Positions 1 through 10,334 of a stretch of 64,000 nt of DNA are shown here, in pieces. Below the pieces are notes generated by a model. The model worked only from the letters and a program-made list of their open reading frames with translations. It was not told the DNA's origin and searched no databases. A program made the translations under genes and the position numbers. The stretch covers positions 1 through 64,000 of the forward strand of contig JAENRP010000237.1 in NCBI GenBank assembly GCA_024741835.1, in the 5' to 3' direction. The stretch is from Diplocarpon mali. Lineage: Eukaryota > Ascomycota > Leotiomycetes > Helotiales > Drepanopezizaceae. The number at the start of each line of letters is the position of its first letter. Within the stretch, counting starts at the first letter, position 1.

Positions 1-3000
1 TCTTTAAAGTTAAAATTAAAGATAGACTTTATATTATCTTAAAGGTAATATTATAGAAATTAACTCTTAAGCTAAACCTATAAGTAGATTCCTTTAAAGA
101 AAGTGCACTCTTTACCTTAATATAATTAAGCGAGGATAAGAAAAATAGATAGACTCTTAAGCTAAGATCGTAAGTGAAATTTATGAAAATAACTCTTAAA
201 TTAGGACTATAGGTAGAATATAATATATCCTTAAAGATGACTCTTAAGCTAGGATTATAAGTGAATTTAATAGAAATAACTCTTAAGCTAAGACTGCAAG
301 TAGATTCTATAGATTTGCTAATAATGACTCTTAGGCTAAGATCGCAAATGAAATTTGTAGAAATAACTCTTAAGTTAAGATTATAAATAAACTTTGCAAA
401 TTTATTAGAAATAACTCTTAAGCTAAAACTGCAAGTAGATCTTACTATTTCTAGGAAATCAACTCTTAAGCTAAGACTATAAGTAGATCTTGTGGTTTTA
501 TTAAAAATGACTCTTAAGCTAGGCTTATAATTGGAAAACGGTAAAACCTCAAACTGCTATTACTATTCCTTTCTAACTGCTGATAATAAAGTATCAACTA
601 ATAATAGGCTACTAAAGCTATTAGAAGCCGAAAGCTTATTAAAGTATTAGCTAATATATAGAAGATTTGCGCATTTAAAGCTAAAGAAATTAAAGGGCCT
701 ATATAAGGTCTTAACTTTAAAATAAAAGATTTAAGTATTAAAGGATTATCTAATATACCAAATTTGCAAGCTAATAAAACTTTAAAATCAAATGTAAACT
801 AAGCTTAATTTATAGAAAGATTTAATACTAGTGCTAATATTTATTAATACTATTAGACTATTTATAACCTTAATTAAAGGAAATAATTAGTTTTCTTAAA
901 TAATAGATAACTCCACTTAATAGATATAGACTATTTGCGCTAAGATTAAATTTAAGTTTATAAAAAAGCTAGAAACTTAGAAAGTAATAGAAGAACGCTA
1001 GACTTAGTTAAAGCTAATAGCTATTAGGTTTAATAATATATTAAAGATTAGGGTAAAGCTTAATAAATAGGTAAAATAAGAAGTTTATTATAAACCGACT
1101 ATAATATACAAAAGTTCCTATTAGAATAGTATTATTAAGTAAAGTATTTAATAAGTAAAGACTGACTATTGCGCTCTATTGCAAGATACTAATTTGCTAT
1201 TAGAATTCTAGGACCTTGCAATTAAGGCAGATGCATACTTATAAAATAGGATAAGTAGTAGACTAATAGTCAATAGCACTTGAATATTACCATATAAGGC
1301 ATATTTTAGATTAAAACTAAGCCTAGACTATATCTACATCTTTAAAAGCGTCTACTACTCTTATATTAGCCTGAAGTCCTAGCTTGCAGGTATAAAGAGT
1401 AAGAAGCTAATAGACTAAGGTAGAGAGTATATATTTATTAAATATATTAAATAGATAATAAAGCAATAGATAGTATATGCGCTAGATTTAGGGTAAGTAA
1501 TTAAATCTTTAATAGTTGAGTTTAATAAATCTTAAAATAGGAGAGAGCTGTCTTTAAAGCTTTATATACTTAAAGATTCGCAAGGTATATTACTTAATGG
1601 TAATACTATTAAGTCAAACTAATAACCCCTTTCTCTTAGCTTAAGTATATTAAGCGCATCTGCTAATCGACGACCTGCTAATTGCCTAAAGGCCGAATAG
1701 ACTATTCTTATCGTTTGCAAACTGCTTAAAGTATAAAATAACTTTGATATTATTATTCCTTTAGTTAAAGTACTTATAGTAAAGGATATTTTTAAAATAG
1801 GTATAAGTAATAATAAGCCTTTACTATTAAAAAGTGGTTCTTTAGATAATAAGCTTATAGAACCTATAGCTGAACCTACGCCTTTAAAGAGGAATAGAGA
1901 CCTAGAATTAGAAGATAGCTTAGATAAACGCGAGTTTAAGTGTATTTAAGCTATAATAGCGCATAGGATCTATAAGCTTAAACTTTAATAGAGCTTTAAT
2001 AAAGATAATGCGTTCTTAGCCACTAGGGGAATAATGAAAATCTCTCTTTTAAAGATATATAATAAAGCTATTAATAATCTGGAGAATAGAGTAGTATAGA
2101 ATAAGGTAATCTAAGAGGAGATAAGCTCTTTTATTACAAATGGTATATAGATAGAGGAACTAATATTAAAGGATATGAACTTAGTATTAATGAAGTGGGT
2201 CTTTATAATTAAAATATATGCAGATAGGACCTTAGAATATTATAAGGTAAGGCTTATAGCTAAGGGCTTCTCTAAATAGTATAGAGAAGATTACTTCGAT
2301 ATATTCGCGCCGATAGTTCGTATTAATACCCTTTATATATTTATTATAATAGTAGCCGCTAAGAACCTTGAATGCAGATAGTATAATATTAAAAATGCAT
2401 TTACTAAAGCGATTATAAAGGAACGGATTTTTCTCTTTTAACCTAATAGTATTCTTATATATGCTGGCCACTCTTTCTATATACTTTATAGTATCTATAG
2501 GCTTAAACAATTAGCTTATGATTAAAACCTCTTATATAGCTTTACTTTAATAGAAATGGGATTCGTTTAGAGCTTAGCTAACCCTTATCTGTTTACTTAT
2601 ATTAAGTATAGAATTAAGTTGCTACTATATATCGATAATATTACTATAGCTGCGAAAACAACTACTTAATTAAATTAGTTCTTTATAACTATTTAGAAAC
2701 GTTTTAATACTAAGAATCTAAGGGGAATTTATAAGATCCTTAGTATCTATATTATAAGGAACCGCTCTACTTAAGAACTCTAATTAGACTAAGAGTAGTA
2801 TATTAAGAAGATCCTAGACTAAATAGGACTCTCTACTTATACTCTTAACTTTAAGCCAAAGCGTACTCTAATTAAAGGAAAGTATAATAAGTTAGAGCCT
2901 ACTAATAAAAATAAGTAAAGAGGAGATTTAAAAAAGTACTAATAGGATATTAAAGCAATTATATATACTATAGTATATATAAGACTAGATATTGCCTTTA

Positions 3001-3611
3001 TTATTAAGCAACTTAATCAGAACTTAAAGGATCTGACGATTTAATATAAGAATGTAGTTAAGCGACTTAAAAGGTACCTTTGATTGATAATTATATAAAA
3101 GGTAAGATACAAACTAATAAAATATATAAGTGTAAAGCTTAAGGTATATACTAATTCTAATTAGGCAAATATGAAAGGTTGGAAAAGTATATCTAAAAGT
3201 ATAGTAGTACTATATAGTAGACTTATATTATAGAAAAGTAGGAAGTAGAAATCAGTAGCTATTGCAAGCACTAAGGCCGAATATATATTAATATTATCAA
3301 ATTATAAGTAAGGATTATAAATCGCTTAAGTTTTAAAAGATATAAGTTTTACTAAGTATATTAAATAAGATAGGAATTATATTAATCTTTAAGCAAATAA
3401 TATAAGGGCGATTGCACTTATAAAGAATCTATACTTATATAAGCGATTGAAATATATTAATATTACCTACTACTTTATCTGCGACCTTATTATAAAGAAT
3501 AAGTTATTAATCACTTATATTCTAATCGATTAAATAGTAGCAAATGGATTTTTAAAGCTATTAAAGATAGTTGCAAAGTTCGAAGCATTTAAAGATATAT
3601 TAAGGTTATAA
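1..3611 (+). pseudogene. copia-1 A pol remnant (integrase, RT, RNase H)
   Basis: 3' part of a single-frame gag-pol polyprotein. Order seen: a linker with ten 23-bp repeats (63-532), an integrase region (about 600-1500), a Copia reverse transcriptase (about 2180-2800) opening with K-W-V-F and with the catalytic box read as Y-I-D-N at 2628-2639 (family YVDD, second D lost by G-to-A), and RNase H (about 2940-3600) with the STKAEY segment near 3265-3285. Many in-frame TAA/TAG codons replace CAA/CAG, so no protein can be made. The order IN before RT identifies Copia rather than Gypsy. A minus-strand open frame at 2232-2510 is only its shadow. Domain calls rest on motif reading and are firm for RT and RNase H, weaker for the integrase core. 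Confidence 0.85.
63..532 (+). repeat. In-frame array of ten 23-bp palindromic repeats (copia-1 A)
   Basis: Copies start at 63, 153, 192, 240, 279, 327, 366, 414, 462 and 510. Spacing is 90 once, then 39 and 48 alternately at first and 48 at the end, always a multiple of three and in the polyprotein frame (first codon ACT). Each copy is a RIP-worn version of arms ACTCGCGG and CCGCGAGT around CCTAG, separated by unrelated 16- or 25-bp spacers. The peptide per unit has the pattern T-x-x-x-x-L-x-V. The same array is present in copy B (25746-26215) and inverted in part C (about 5060-5555). It lies between protease and integrase, a place where extra peptide may be tolerated. Confidence 0.85.
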
Positions 3612-3934
3612 AAGATAGTAAGGGCTTAGTAGGCTTAAGGACAACTCCTAGGCCTGCCTTGCGAGTTAGGTTATATAGTTTTATAAAGGAAAGTTTTTTT
3701 TAAATCGACTCCTAGGCTTAGACCGCAAGTTAAGTCATATAGTCTTATAAAGGAACGCTTTTAAGAAAATTGACTCCTAGTCCTACCTTGCGAGTAGAGT
3801 TTGGTAATTTTAATAAAGGTTATTATTAATTGATTGTTTTTAATTTAAAGAGATACTTAAGAGTTGGATTAATACAAAAGGAAAGTTATTATTTTCCTAA
3901 CTATAAGTCAATTAGAGTAAGGTTTGAATAAAGG
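3612..3934 (+). repeat. copia-1 A 3' UTR with three 23-bp palindromes
   Basis: Non-coding stretch between the end of RNase H and the 3' LTR. It holds three copies of the 23-bp motif at 3644-3666, 3708-3730 and 3773-3795, about 64 bases apart, each followed by a similar segment containing TTATATAG, so the unit is a roughly 64-bp tandem repeat around the palindrome. Copy B has them at 57044, 57106 and 57171. A short purine run (about 3926-3934) directly before the LTR may be the polypurine tract. Confidence 0.75.
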
Positions 3935-4129
3935 TATTAAAATAGGTAATATAGCTATTACTCTAATGTATTATTATATGACCCTACTACTTAGTTAATA
4001 GGATATTAATATATATATAACTATAGGGAAGAAAGGGGTAACCTTCCTTCTTTAACTCTTATTAATATATCGACTATCGACCTTTAGAAGTTTCTATTAC
4101 CTATTGCGCCGACTCACTTAAGCTCAATA
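3935..4129 (+). repeat. copia-1 A 3' LTR (195 bp)
   Basis: Starts TATTAAAATAGG (RIP version of TGTTGAGATGGG as kept in part D) and ends CTCAATA (ancestral CA end). It matches the LTRs at 23624-23818, 57333-57527 and, inverted, 23041-23236 along its whole length. It contains an AT-run TATATATATA near 4010 that could serve as a TATA region. Confidence 0.88.
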
Positions 4130-5867
4130 GCTTTATTATTTATTTAATATACTTAATAAATACATACTCTCTACTTTAGTCTATTAGCTTTTTGCTCTTT
4201 ATACCCGCAGGCTAGGACTTTAGGCTAATATAAGAGTAGTAGATGCTTTTAAAAATATAGATATAGTCTAGGCTTAGTTTCTATTTAAAGTATGCCTTAT
4301 ATAGTGATATTTAAGTGCTATTAACTATTAGTCTATTACCTATTCTATTTTATAAGTATGCGTTTGCCTTAATTGCAAGGTCCTAGAATTCTAATAGTAA
4401 GTTAGCATCTTATAATAGAGTATAATAGTTAGTCTTTGCTTACTAGATGCTTTGCTTAATAATACTATTTTAATAGGAACCTTTATATATTATAATTAGT
4501 TTATAATAAACTCTTTATTTTCCCTATTTATTAAGCTTTACCTTAATCTCTAACGCATTATTAGACCTAATAGCTATTAGCTTTAATTAAGTCTAGCATT
4601 CCTTTATTACTTTTTAAGTTTCCAGCTTTTCTATAAGCTCAGATTTGGTCTTAGCGCAAATAGTCTATATCTATTAAGTAGAGTTATCTACTATTTAAGA
4701 AAACTAATTATTTCCTTTAATTAAGGTTATAAATAGTCTAATAGTATTAATAGATATTAGTACTAGTATTAAATCTTTCTATAGACTAAACTTAGTTTAT
4801 ATTTGATTTCGAAGTTTTATTAGCTTACAAATTTAGTATACTAAGCGATCCTTTAGTACTTAGATCTTTTATTTTAAGATTAAGATCTTATATAAGCCCT
4901 TTAATTTCTTTAGCCTTAAATGCGCAAATCTTTTATATATTAGTTAATACTTTAATAGGCTTTCGGCTTTTAATAGCTTTAGTAGCCTATCGTTAGTCGA
5001 TACTTTATTATTAGCAGCTAAAAAGGAATAGTAATAGTAGTTTAAGGTTTTGCTATTTTCTAATTATAAGCCTAGCTTAAGAGTCGTTTTTAATAAAATC
5101 GCAAGATCTACTTATAGTCTTAGCTTAAAAGTCGATTTCCTAGAAATAGTAAGATCTACTTGCAGTCCTAGCTTAGGAGTCATTTCTAATAAATCTATAA
5201 AGTTCACTTATAATTTTAGCTTAAGAGTTATTTCTACGAATTTCACTTGCAATTCTAGCCTAAGAGTTATTATTAGCGAATCTACAAAATCTACTTATAA
5301 GCTTAGTTTAAAAGTTATTTCTATTAAATTCACTTATAGTCTTAGCTTAAGAGTCATCTTTAAGGATACTTTAAAATCTACCTATAGTTTTAGCTTAAAA
5401 TTTATTTTCGCAAATTTCACTTATAATCCTAGCTTAAGAGTCTATCTATTCTCTTTATCCTTACTTAATTATATTAAGGTAAAGAGTGCACTTTTCTCAA
5501 AGGAATCTACTTATAAATCTGGCCTAAAAGTCATTTTCTATAATATTACCTTTAAGATAATATAAAGTCTATCTTTAATTTTAACTTTAAAGATCATTTT
5601 ATAATTATTATTTATAAACTATATAAATTAATTATTAAAAACTCTTATATAATTTAACTCTATATAGATCTTATAGCTAAATAAAAGATTAATACCTAAG
5701 CTAAGTATAAAGAGAACATTATATAAAAGGAAAGAAACGCTAGTAATATTCATCTTTACTATACTTATCAAATCTATATATAACCTTTTACTACTAACCT
5801 TAATAGAGTGCCTTTTTATTTTAATAAATAGGCCTTTAAATAGGTAGGATTTATTAATTATATATGC
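4130..5867 (-). mobile_element. copia-1 inverted copy, part C (integrase to protease region)
   Basis: Reverse complement of copia-1 from the integrase (about 1450 in copy A) back through the ten-repeat array to the segment downstream of protease. It abuts copy A at 4129/4130 and gypsy-1 at 5867/5868. With part D (21445-23236) it makes one inverted copia-1 split by gypsy-1; the bases TATATGC are present on both sides (5861-5867 and 21445-21451), consistent with a target duplication in AT-rich sequence. The open frame at 5050-5565 on the plus strand is antisense to the array. The minus-strand frame 5628-5873 is a real coding piece whose pattern ends in an N-V-L-x-I-P-S-L-G-like segment typical of Copia polyproteins after protease. 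Confidence 0.85.
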
Positions 5868-6123
5868 TGTCACGGTTGTGTCAAGGAACTGTCAAAGCAC
5901 TTGCGACTAATATAGTAGATGCGATGTCTTATAGTCATACCTTTCCTTTAGTAGGCAGAATATAAGTAGTTGGTAGAAATCGACCTTTTTAAGTCTTAGG
6001 CTAAAGAGGCATATTAAGGGAGAGGTTTCCTACTTTATATATACTTCTTAGCTTTGAATTCTATACGATTTAGCAGCTTTAATCTTAGTGACTTTATCGA
6101 CTTATGCCTTGCTTCTGCTATTA
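5868..6123 (+). repeat. gypsy-1 5' LTR (256 bp)
   Basis: Begins TGTCACGGTTGTG and aligns without length change to 21189-21444. The 3' end is degraded by RIP (GCTATTA instead of GCCGTCA). It contains TTTATATATACTT near 6032-6044, a candidate TATA region. Confidence 0.92.
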
Positions 6124-6464
6124 TATAATTTAAAGCTTATACCCCCTTTAGCCTTATAAGGCGATATAATATACCTAGCAGAGGACTAGTATCCCCTTAG
6201 AGACCCTTCTTCCGACTGACTCTTATAATACGCAGAAGCAACTTAAAGAACGGCTTTAACGTTCGGTCCCTTTTTAAACTTAAGAATCGAAAGAAGAGCT
6301 AATAGACTTAGCTAAAATAACTATTGATAGTTAATAGCTCTCGGCTGACTCTAAAAGAAATTATAAAATCTGTAAGTTAAGGCATTTCTTAACTATAGCC
6401 CTTAATAGGATGAAAACGTTATATAAGGACCTCTTACTCTAAGAGAATCAACCCTAAGATAACG
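6124..6464 (+). other. gypsy-1 leader (primer site to gag start)
   Basis: Untranslated leader between 5' LTR and gag ATG. The primer-binding site should start at or near 6124, but that segment is too mutated to assign a tRNA. Nothing else recognisable. Confidence 0.5.
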
Positions 6465-8120
6465 ATGCTAGCACCTCCTGAGTTGAGCAACCTCTTAATT
6501 AGAGAGGATACCTTTTAAAATCCTATAGAAGACGAATCCCTTATACTAGCCGACTCTGCTAGCGAGCCTTAACTAGCCTCCTTTTTAAAACAAACCTTAT
6601 ATAATATAGAAGATATATCAACCTCCTTTAAATAAGAAGCCTTAATCTGACCTATCTCTTATACTAATATAGAGGCTAAGAGAGACGACTTCTTTATATT
6701 ACTAGGGTTTCGAACTAAGGTAAGTAAGAGATCTGCTATATATAAGGATCGATTAGTAGTAGAGGAACGCTTAGTGGAATACTACTACTAATATATTAAA
6801 TAATAAGATTCGATAGTTTAGAGTTTTTATAATTATATTTAAAGAATAAAGGAAGCGACCGTACCTATAACTATACAATTGTAAGAAGAGCTTAAAACGA
6901 CTTAGGAGACTAGCGCGTACTAGAAGAACTTAGCAGAAGAATAATAACGTATAAACTCAGCCAGCTAGCTAGCTACCCTTACTCTATAAAGCCGACCTCT
7001 CTTTGAAAATCCTTATAAAGATCCTCTTACTACTTAGCCTAGATAGCCTATTAAAAGAGAATCCTACTTTAATACCTTTAACTTTAAAGGATAGAGTCGA
7101 ACCTTTAAACCTAATCACTAGGTCCGCCTAGTAAAGATTAAGGATCCGAACCCCTTTTTAAGTAAAGGAGATATAAAGGTTAAGGACTAGATCTTCGATA
7201 TATAATAGAAGATAAAGGTTAATTATATAAAATTCTTCGATAAATCGGTTGCCTTAATATATACTGCTAGTTTAATAATAGGGGACGCTTAAAGCTTAAT
7301 TTGAGATCGGCTTATAAAAGGATCTATTAGATAAATTGAGATAGCTATATAGCTATTCCGAATTTTACAAAAGGCCTATAGAGTTAGTAAAGAAATAGAG
7401 CGATAGATAGCTAAAGACAATTAAATAAAGCTTAAATAAGGAAATACCCCCTTTATAGCCTTTTAGGCCGACTTCTATAGACTAGCTTTTAAACTAAGGA
7501 AGTCGACTAATAATTAATATAAGGCGCTTTAGGATAAGGTAAAAGTGTCTTTACTAAAGCAACTCTTTAATCGGAAGTTCGACTACTTTAAAGACTTGGC
7601 CGAATGGTTTATAAATAAGGAGAACTGATAACTCTGCCTCTTACTATAACGCTTTAACTAAAATGAGTATTAGGCTAAAACTTCCAATTGGCCCTCTTCT
7701 ACCTCTTAACAAATAGGACCTATATGCTATAAACGAGCCCTAAGTCGTCTTTAAAAGGAATTAAGTACTACCCTTAGACCTTTAGTACTTAAAGATAATA
7801 AATGCGCCCTTTACAACTAAATCCTAAAGCCTAATAACACTTACTATAAGTATAGATAAAAAGGGCACTATAGCTAAGACTGCCTTAAACTATATAAGAT
7901 TATACTAATAGAGAAAGGTTGCAATAAACTAAAGAATAACGCTAAGATAATAAATAATATAAAGGAATTAGGAAATGAATCGCTTTAGGATTTTAAGTAT
8001 TACTCTTAAAGCGCAATTAATACTAGGAATCGGTCGACCTATTTAGGCTAATTAGAGGCTAGCAATTTATAACCTAGTGCCGATTCTATTAAAGAGGATA
8101 CTATACCGACCTAATAGTCC
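6465..8120 (+). pseudogene. gypsy-1 gag
   Basis: Starts at ATG 6465 (M-L-A-P-P-E-L). The frame runs, ignoring RIP stops, to a CCHC zinc knuckle at 7842-7883, where the first two cysteines and a glycine are changed (Y-Y-K-Y-R-Q-K-G-H-Y-S-Q-D-C) but the histidine and last cysteine remain, spacing C-x2-C-x4-H-x4-C. The knuckle is in the same phase as the ATG. Gag packages element RNA into virus-like particles. The frame is lost between 7890 and 8120, where protease takes over in the -1 phase. Gag length to the knuckle is about 470 residues, normal for the family. Confidence 0.85.
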
Positions 8121-8475
8121 TAATAGACTATAAGGCTAATGCCTTAGGAATTATCAATCGTAAGATACTCCCCTCTTTAACTATATAATTAAAGCTATTA
8201 ACTTACTACCTTAAGAGACCGATCCCCTTATAAGGATTTGATAGATAACCTAGCAAGGTTATTCGATAAGTTATATAAATAAATATTATAATTAATAAAT
8301 ACGACTTTAAAGGATAGTTCTTCCTAGCTGCCGACTTAGGCTTATATAATATGATCTTAAGTCGCAAGTGGCTAGCTGAATAAGATATAATCGTCGATTG
8401 CAAAAGGAAGAAGCTATATTAGCCTGATATTTATTAATTAGATTAATAGGATGCTAACTAAAGAGACTAGCAATA
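8115..8475 (+). pseudogene. gypsy-1 protease (start of pol)
   Basis: Aspartic protease. The active-site segment L-I-D at 8126-8128 is followed by Y-K-A where D-S-G-A is expected (changes fit RIP). Downstream comes a family segment with R-P-x-P-L-x-G-F-D and then D-L-G-x-x-x-M-I-L-x-x-x-W-L near 8333-8370. Phase is -1 relative to gag and equal to the RT after removing the copia-2 insertion (insertion plus duplication is 7,575 bp, a multiple of three). The coding sequence is cut at 8475 by copia-2 and resumes at 16051. Confidence 0.8.
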
Positions 8476-8673
8476 TGTCGTGCAGAATGGGCAGAGTCTC
8501 TACTTATTCTGGAGACCCTCTATATGACTCCTACTAAGTCATAGACTCTCCCTTTTCTTTCTGAAGTCTCCTTACTAAATATACACTAGATAATAATACA
8601 ATTAATTATCTTCATTTATATTAGCGAGCCTCCTAAGCGACCTAATAAAGGCCCTTTAGCTGACTGTACTATA
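8476..8673 (+). repeat. copia-2 5' LTR (198 bp)
   Basis: Begins TGTCGTGCAGAATGGG and ends ACTATA. It matches 15848-16045 and, inverted, 58548-58744. The 5' end is less mutated than in the 3' LTR, where it reads TATTATATAGAATAGG. Confidence 0.92.
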
Positions 8674-8684
8674 GTTATAAGCCC
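8674..8684 (+). promoter_or_regulatory. copia-2 primer-binding site (initiator tRNA anticodon arm)
   Basis: GTTATAAGCCC directly after the LTR equals the complement of the anticodon stem-loop of initiator methionine tRNA (CUCAUAAC core) with one G-to-A. Use of a cleaved half tRNA-iMet is established for Drosophila copia and several fungal Copia elements. The same site follows the copia-1 LTR at 23819 and is inverted at 58537-58547 and 23029-23040. Confidence 0.75.
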
Positions 8685-8878
8685 TATAAGCACTTTAATA
8701 TGCTTTCTCTTTGTATGCAACCGGCTGGAGGGCCCTTTGAGCTCTTGACCGACTTTTCAAGTACTTATAACAACTCGAAGGACTTTCATTTTTAATTAAC
8801 AAATCTCCATTTTCCAATCGAACCTTATTTGCAAACCTTATTTATATACTTAACCTTTTTCACTAGACTCTATTTAAA
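8685..8878 (+). other. copia-2 leader
   Basis: Untranslated stretch between the primer site and the gag ATG. No other signal recognised. Confidence 0.45.
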
Positions 8879-10334
8879 ATGTCTGACTCTTTAAGCATCT
8901 TTAAGCCTTGCCTTAATACCTTTGCCTCTTAAGTAAAGTGGTTTAGTAAATATATATTCTTCGCTAAGCTTTATAATATTACTATTTTTACCAATCCGAG
9001 ACTCTTATTTAAGTCAATTATAGAGACTGAGCCTTAAGCTCCCTTTATATAGGAGCTTAAGGAACTGGAAACGGCTAACCTCTGTGTAGCATACGCAAGG
9101 TCGTATAAAGAGTATACGGCGACTCTATCCGAATAGATTTACGCCCGCTTTCCCTTAGAAGATCTATCAAAGGCTCCTCCTCTATAGGCTTCTTATAAGG
9201 ATATTAAGGATAAATATAAAATCCTAATAAAGGAGCACTACTTGCGCAAGGAAACTTAAAAGACCTAATGCAAATACTATAAGCTACTCCTAGAATAGGT
9301 CTCTAAGACTATTAATAGAACGCTCTTAGCTTCCGCGATGGCTTAAGTATAAATCCAAGCTAAAAAGCTCTCCTCCTTAATACCTAATAAAGATACTCTT
9401 ATAAGTGGAACTACTACTAACGACTTATATACTAATTTAGTCAATTAGCAACTCTTACTCTAAGGCCTAGTATCTATCTTAAAGCGTGATATTGCGCCTT
9501 CTAATAAGGCTATTCAGTCTTAGACAAGGCTTTAATACTATAATATACTACGCTAAGGCAAAACTAGGAGAACTAATACTTAGCAGTAGATCTAGGAGTA
9601 GTAAGAGGCATACCGCCTAGTAGAGTAATATAGTCTTCTTAAGATTAAAGAGAGACTAGGAGTTACTGACTTTTTAAACTTAATTATAGTAAAGATCAAT
9701 CTAAGTTAGGCGACTCGCTTAAAGGAGGAAATTATTACTAATAAGTAGATAGGAATCTTATATAAGCATAACCTAATACAGCTAAGCCGCGCCTTAGCAA
9801 GTATTAAATCTAATAGAGCGATCGATAATAAAGGGCTAGCAGTTTTTACTACTTAAGAGTCTCTCTTAAATGCCGAAACCCCTTCGCAAGCTTTAGCAAG
9901 CAGCTTTTAAAATCGCTCTATAAGCTTTAGGAGGGAGATCAGGCCTAAGTGCCCTTATAAAGGCTCTAAAAATTACTATTAAAAGCCCTAGGACTATCAG
10001 AAACTATTATATACTATAGATAGGCGTAAGGAAAATATAAAGGTTCTCCCTTTGCGAGAGGAGGTCCTACGAATACAAAAGGCTTTAAATGCAAGAGACT
10101 AGTTCAAGGGTCTCTAAGCATGGCTTAAAGAGAATGATATTACAGTAATAGCAATTGACAAATTCAAGGGAAAGGCTTTAGCCTTTAAAAAGGACGGTTT
10201 AGGTAGCAAAAGGGAGAACTCACTAGTCTTTATAGTAATAGATCCTTTTACCTTCGACACTTTTAAAGAATCGTTTAACGTCTACTACCTCTTTAAGCTA
10301 AAACGCTACCCTCCCCTTAAGTACACTTTTTAAT
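8879..10334 (+). pseudogene. copia-2 gag
   Basis: ATG at 8879 (M-S-D-S-L-S-I-F) opens a frame of about 480 codons broken by RIP stops. A degraded zinc finger starts at 9950 in the same phase: C-P-Y-K-G-S-K-N-Y-Y, where Y for C and Y for H fit C-to-T changes. Downstream an acidic/basic linker leads to protease, which lies in the +1 phase near 10335. Either a programmed shift or an indel separates the two. The inverted copy E covers the first third of this gag. Confidence 0.8.

Larger units (their letters stand above)
1..4129 (+). mobile_element. copia-1 copy A (LTR retrotransposon, 5' end outside window)
   Basis: Ty1/Copia element seen from the region between protease and integrase to the end of its 3' LTR. 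Position 1 aligns with about 25685 of copy B, and both copies run in parallel to the LTR end at 4129. The reading frame is a single one, with the repeat array at 63 and the RT at 2193 in the same phase. It is full of TAA/TAG where glutamine or tryptophan codons are expected, which is the RIP pattern. Directly after the LTR the sequence switches to the reverse complement of its own integrase region (around 1450), so A is inserted into an inverted sister copy (part C). The target duplication cannot be checked because the left end is outside. Confidence 0.88.

Noticed and set aside
63..532. Array of short repeats with spacers resembling a CRISPR array
   Set aside because: Spacers alternate in length, the repeats are in frame within a retrotransposon polyprotein, the genome is eukaryotic, and no cas-like gene is present.
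2232..2510. Minus-strand ORF (also 55710-55910)
   Set aside because: Antisense of the copia-1 reverse transcriptase in both copies.
5050..5565. Plus-strand ORF of 171 codons
   Set aside because: It is the reverse strand of the copia-1 repeat array in part C; it is open because RIP stops lie in the other frames.
8206..8403. Minus-strand ORF of 65 codons
   Set aside because: Antisense of the gypsy-1 protease.
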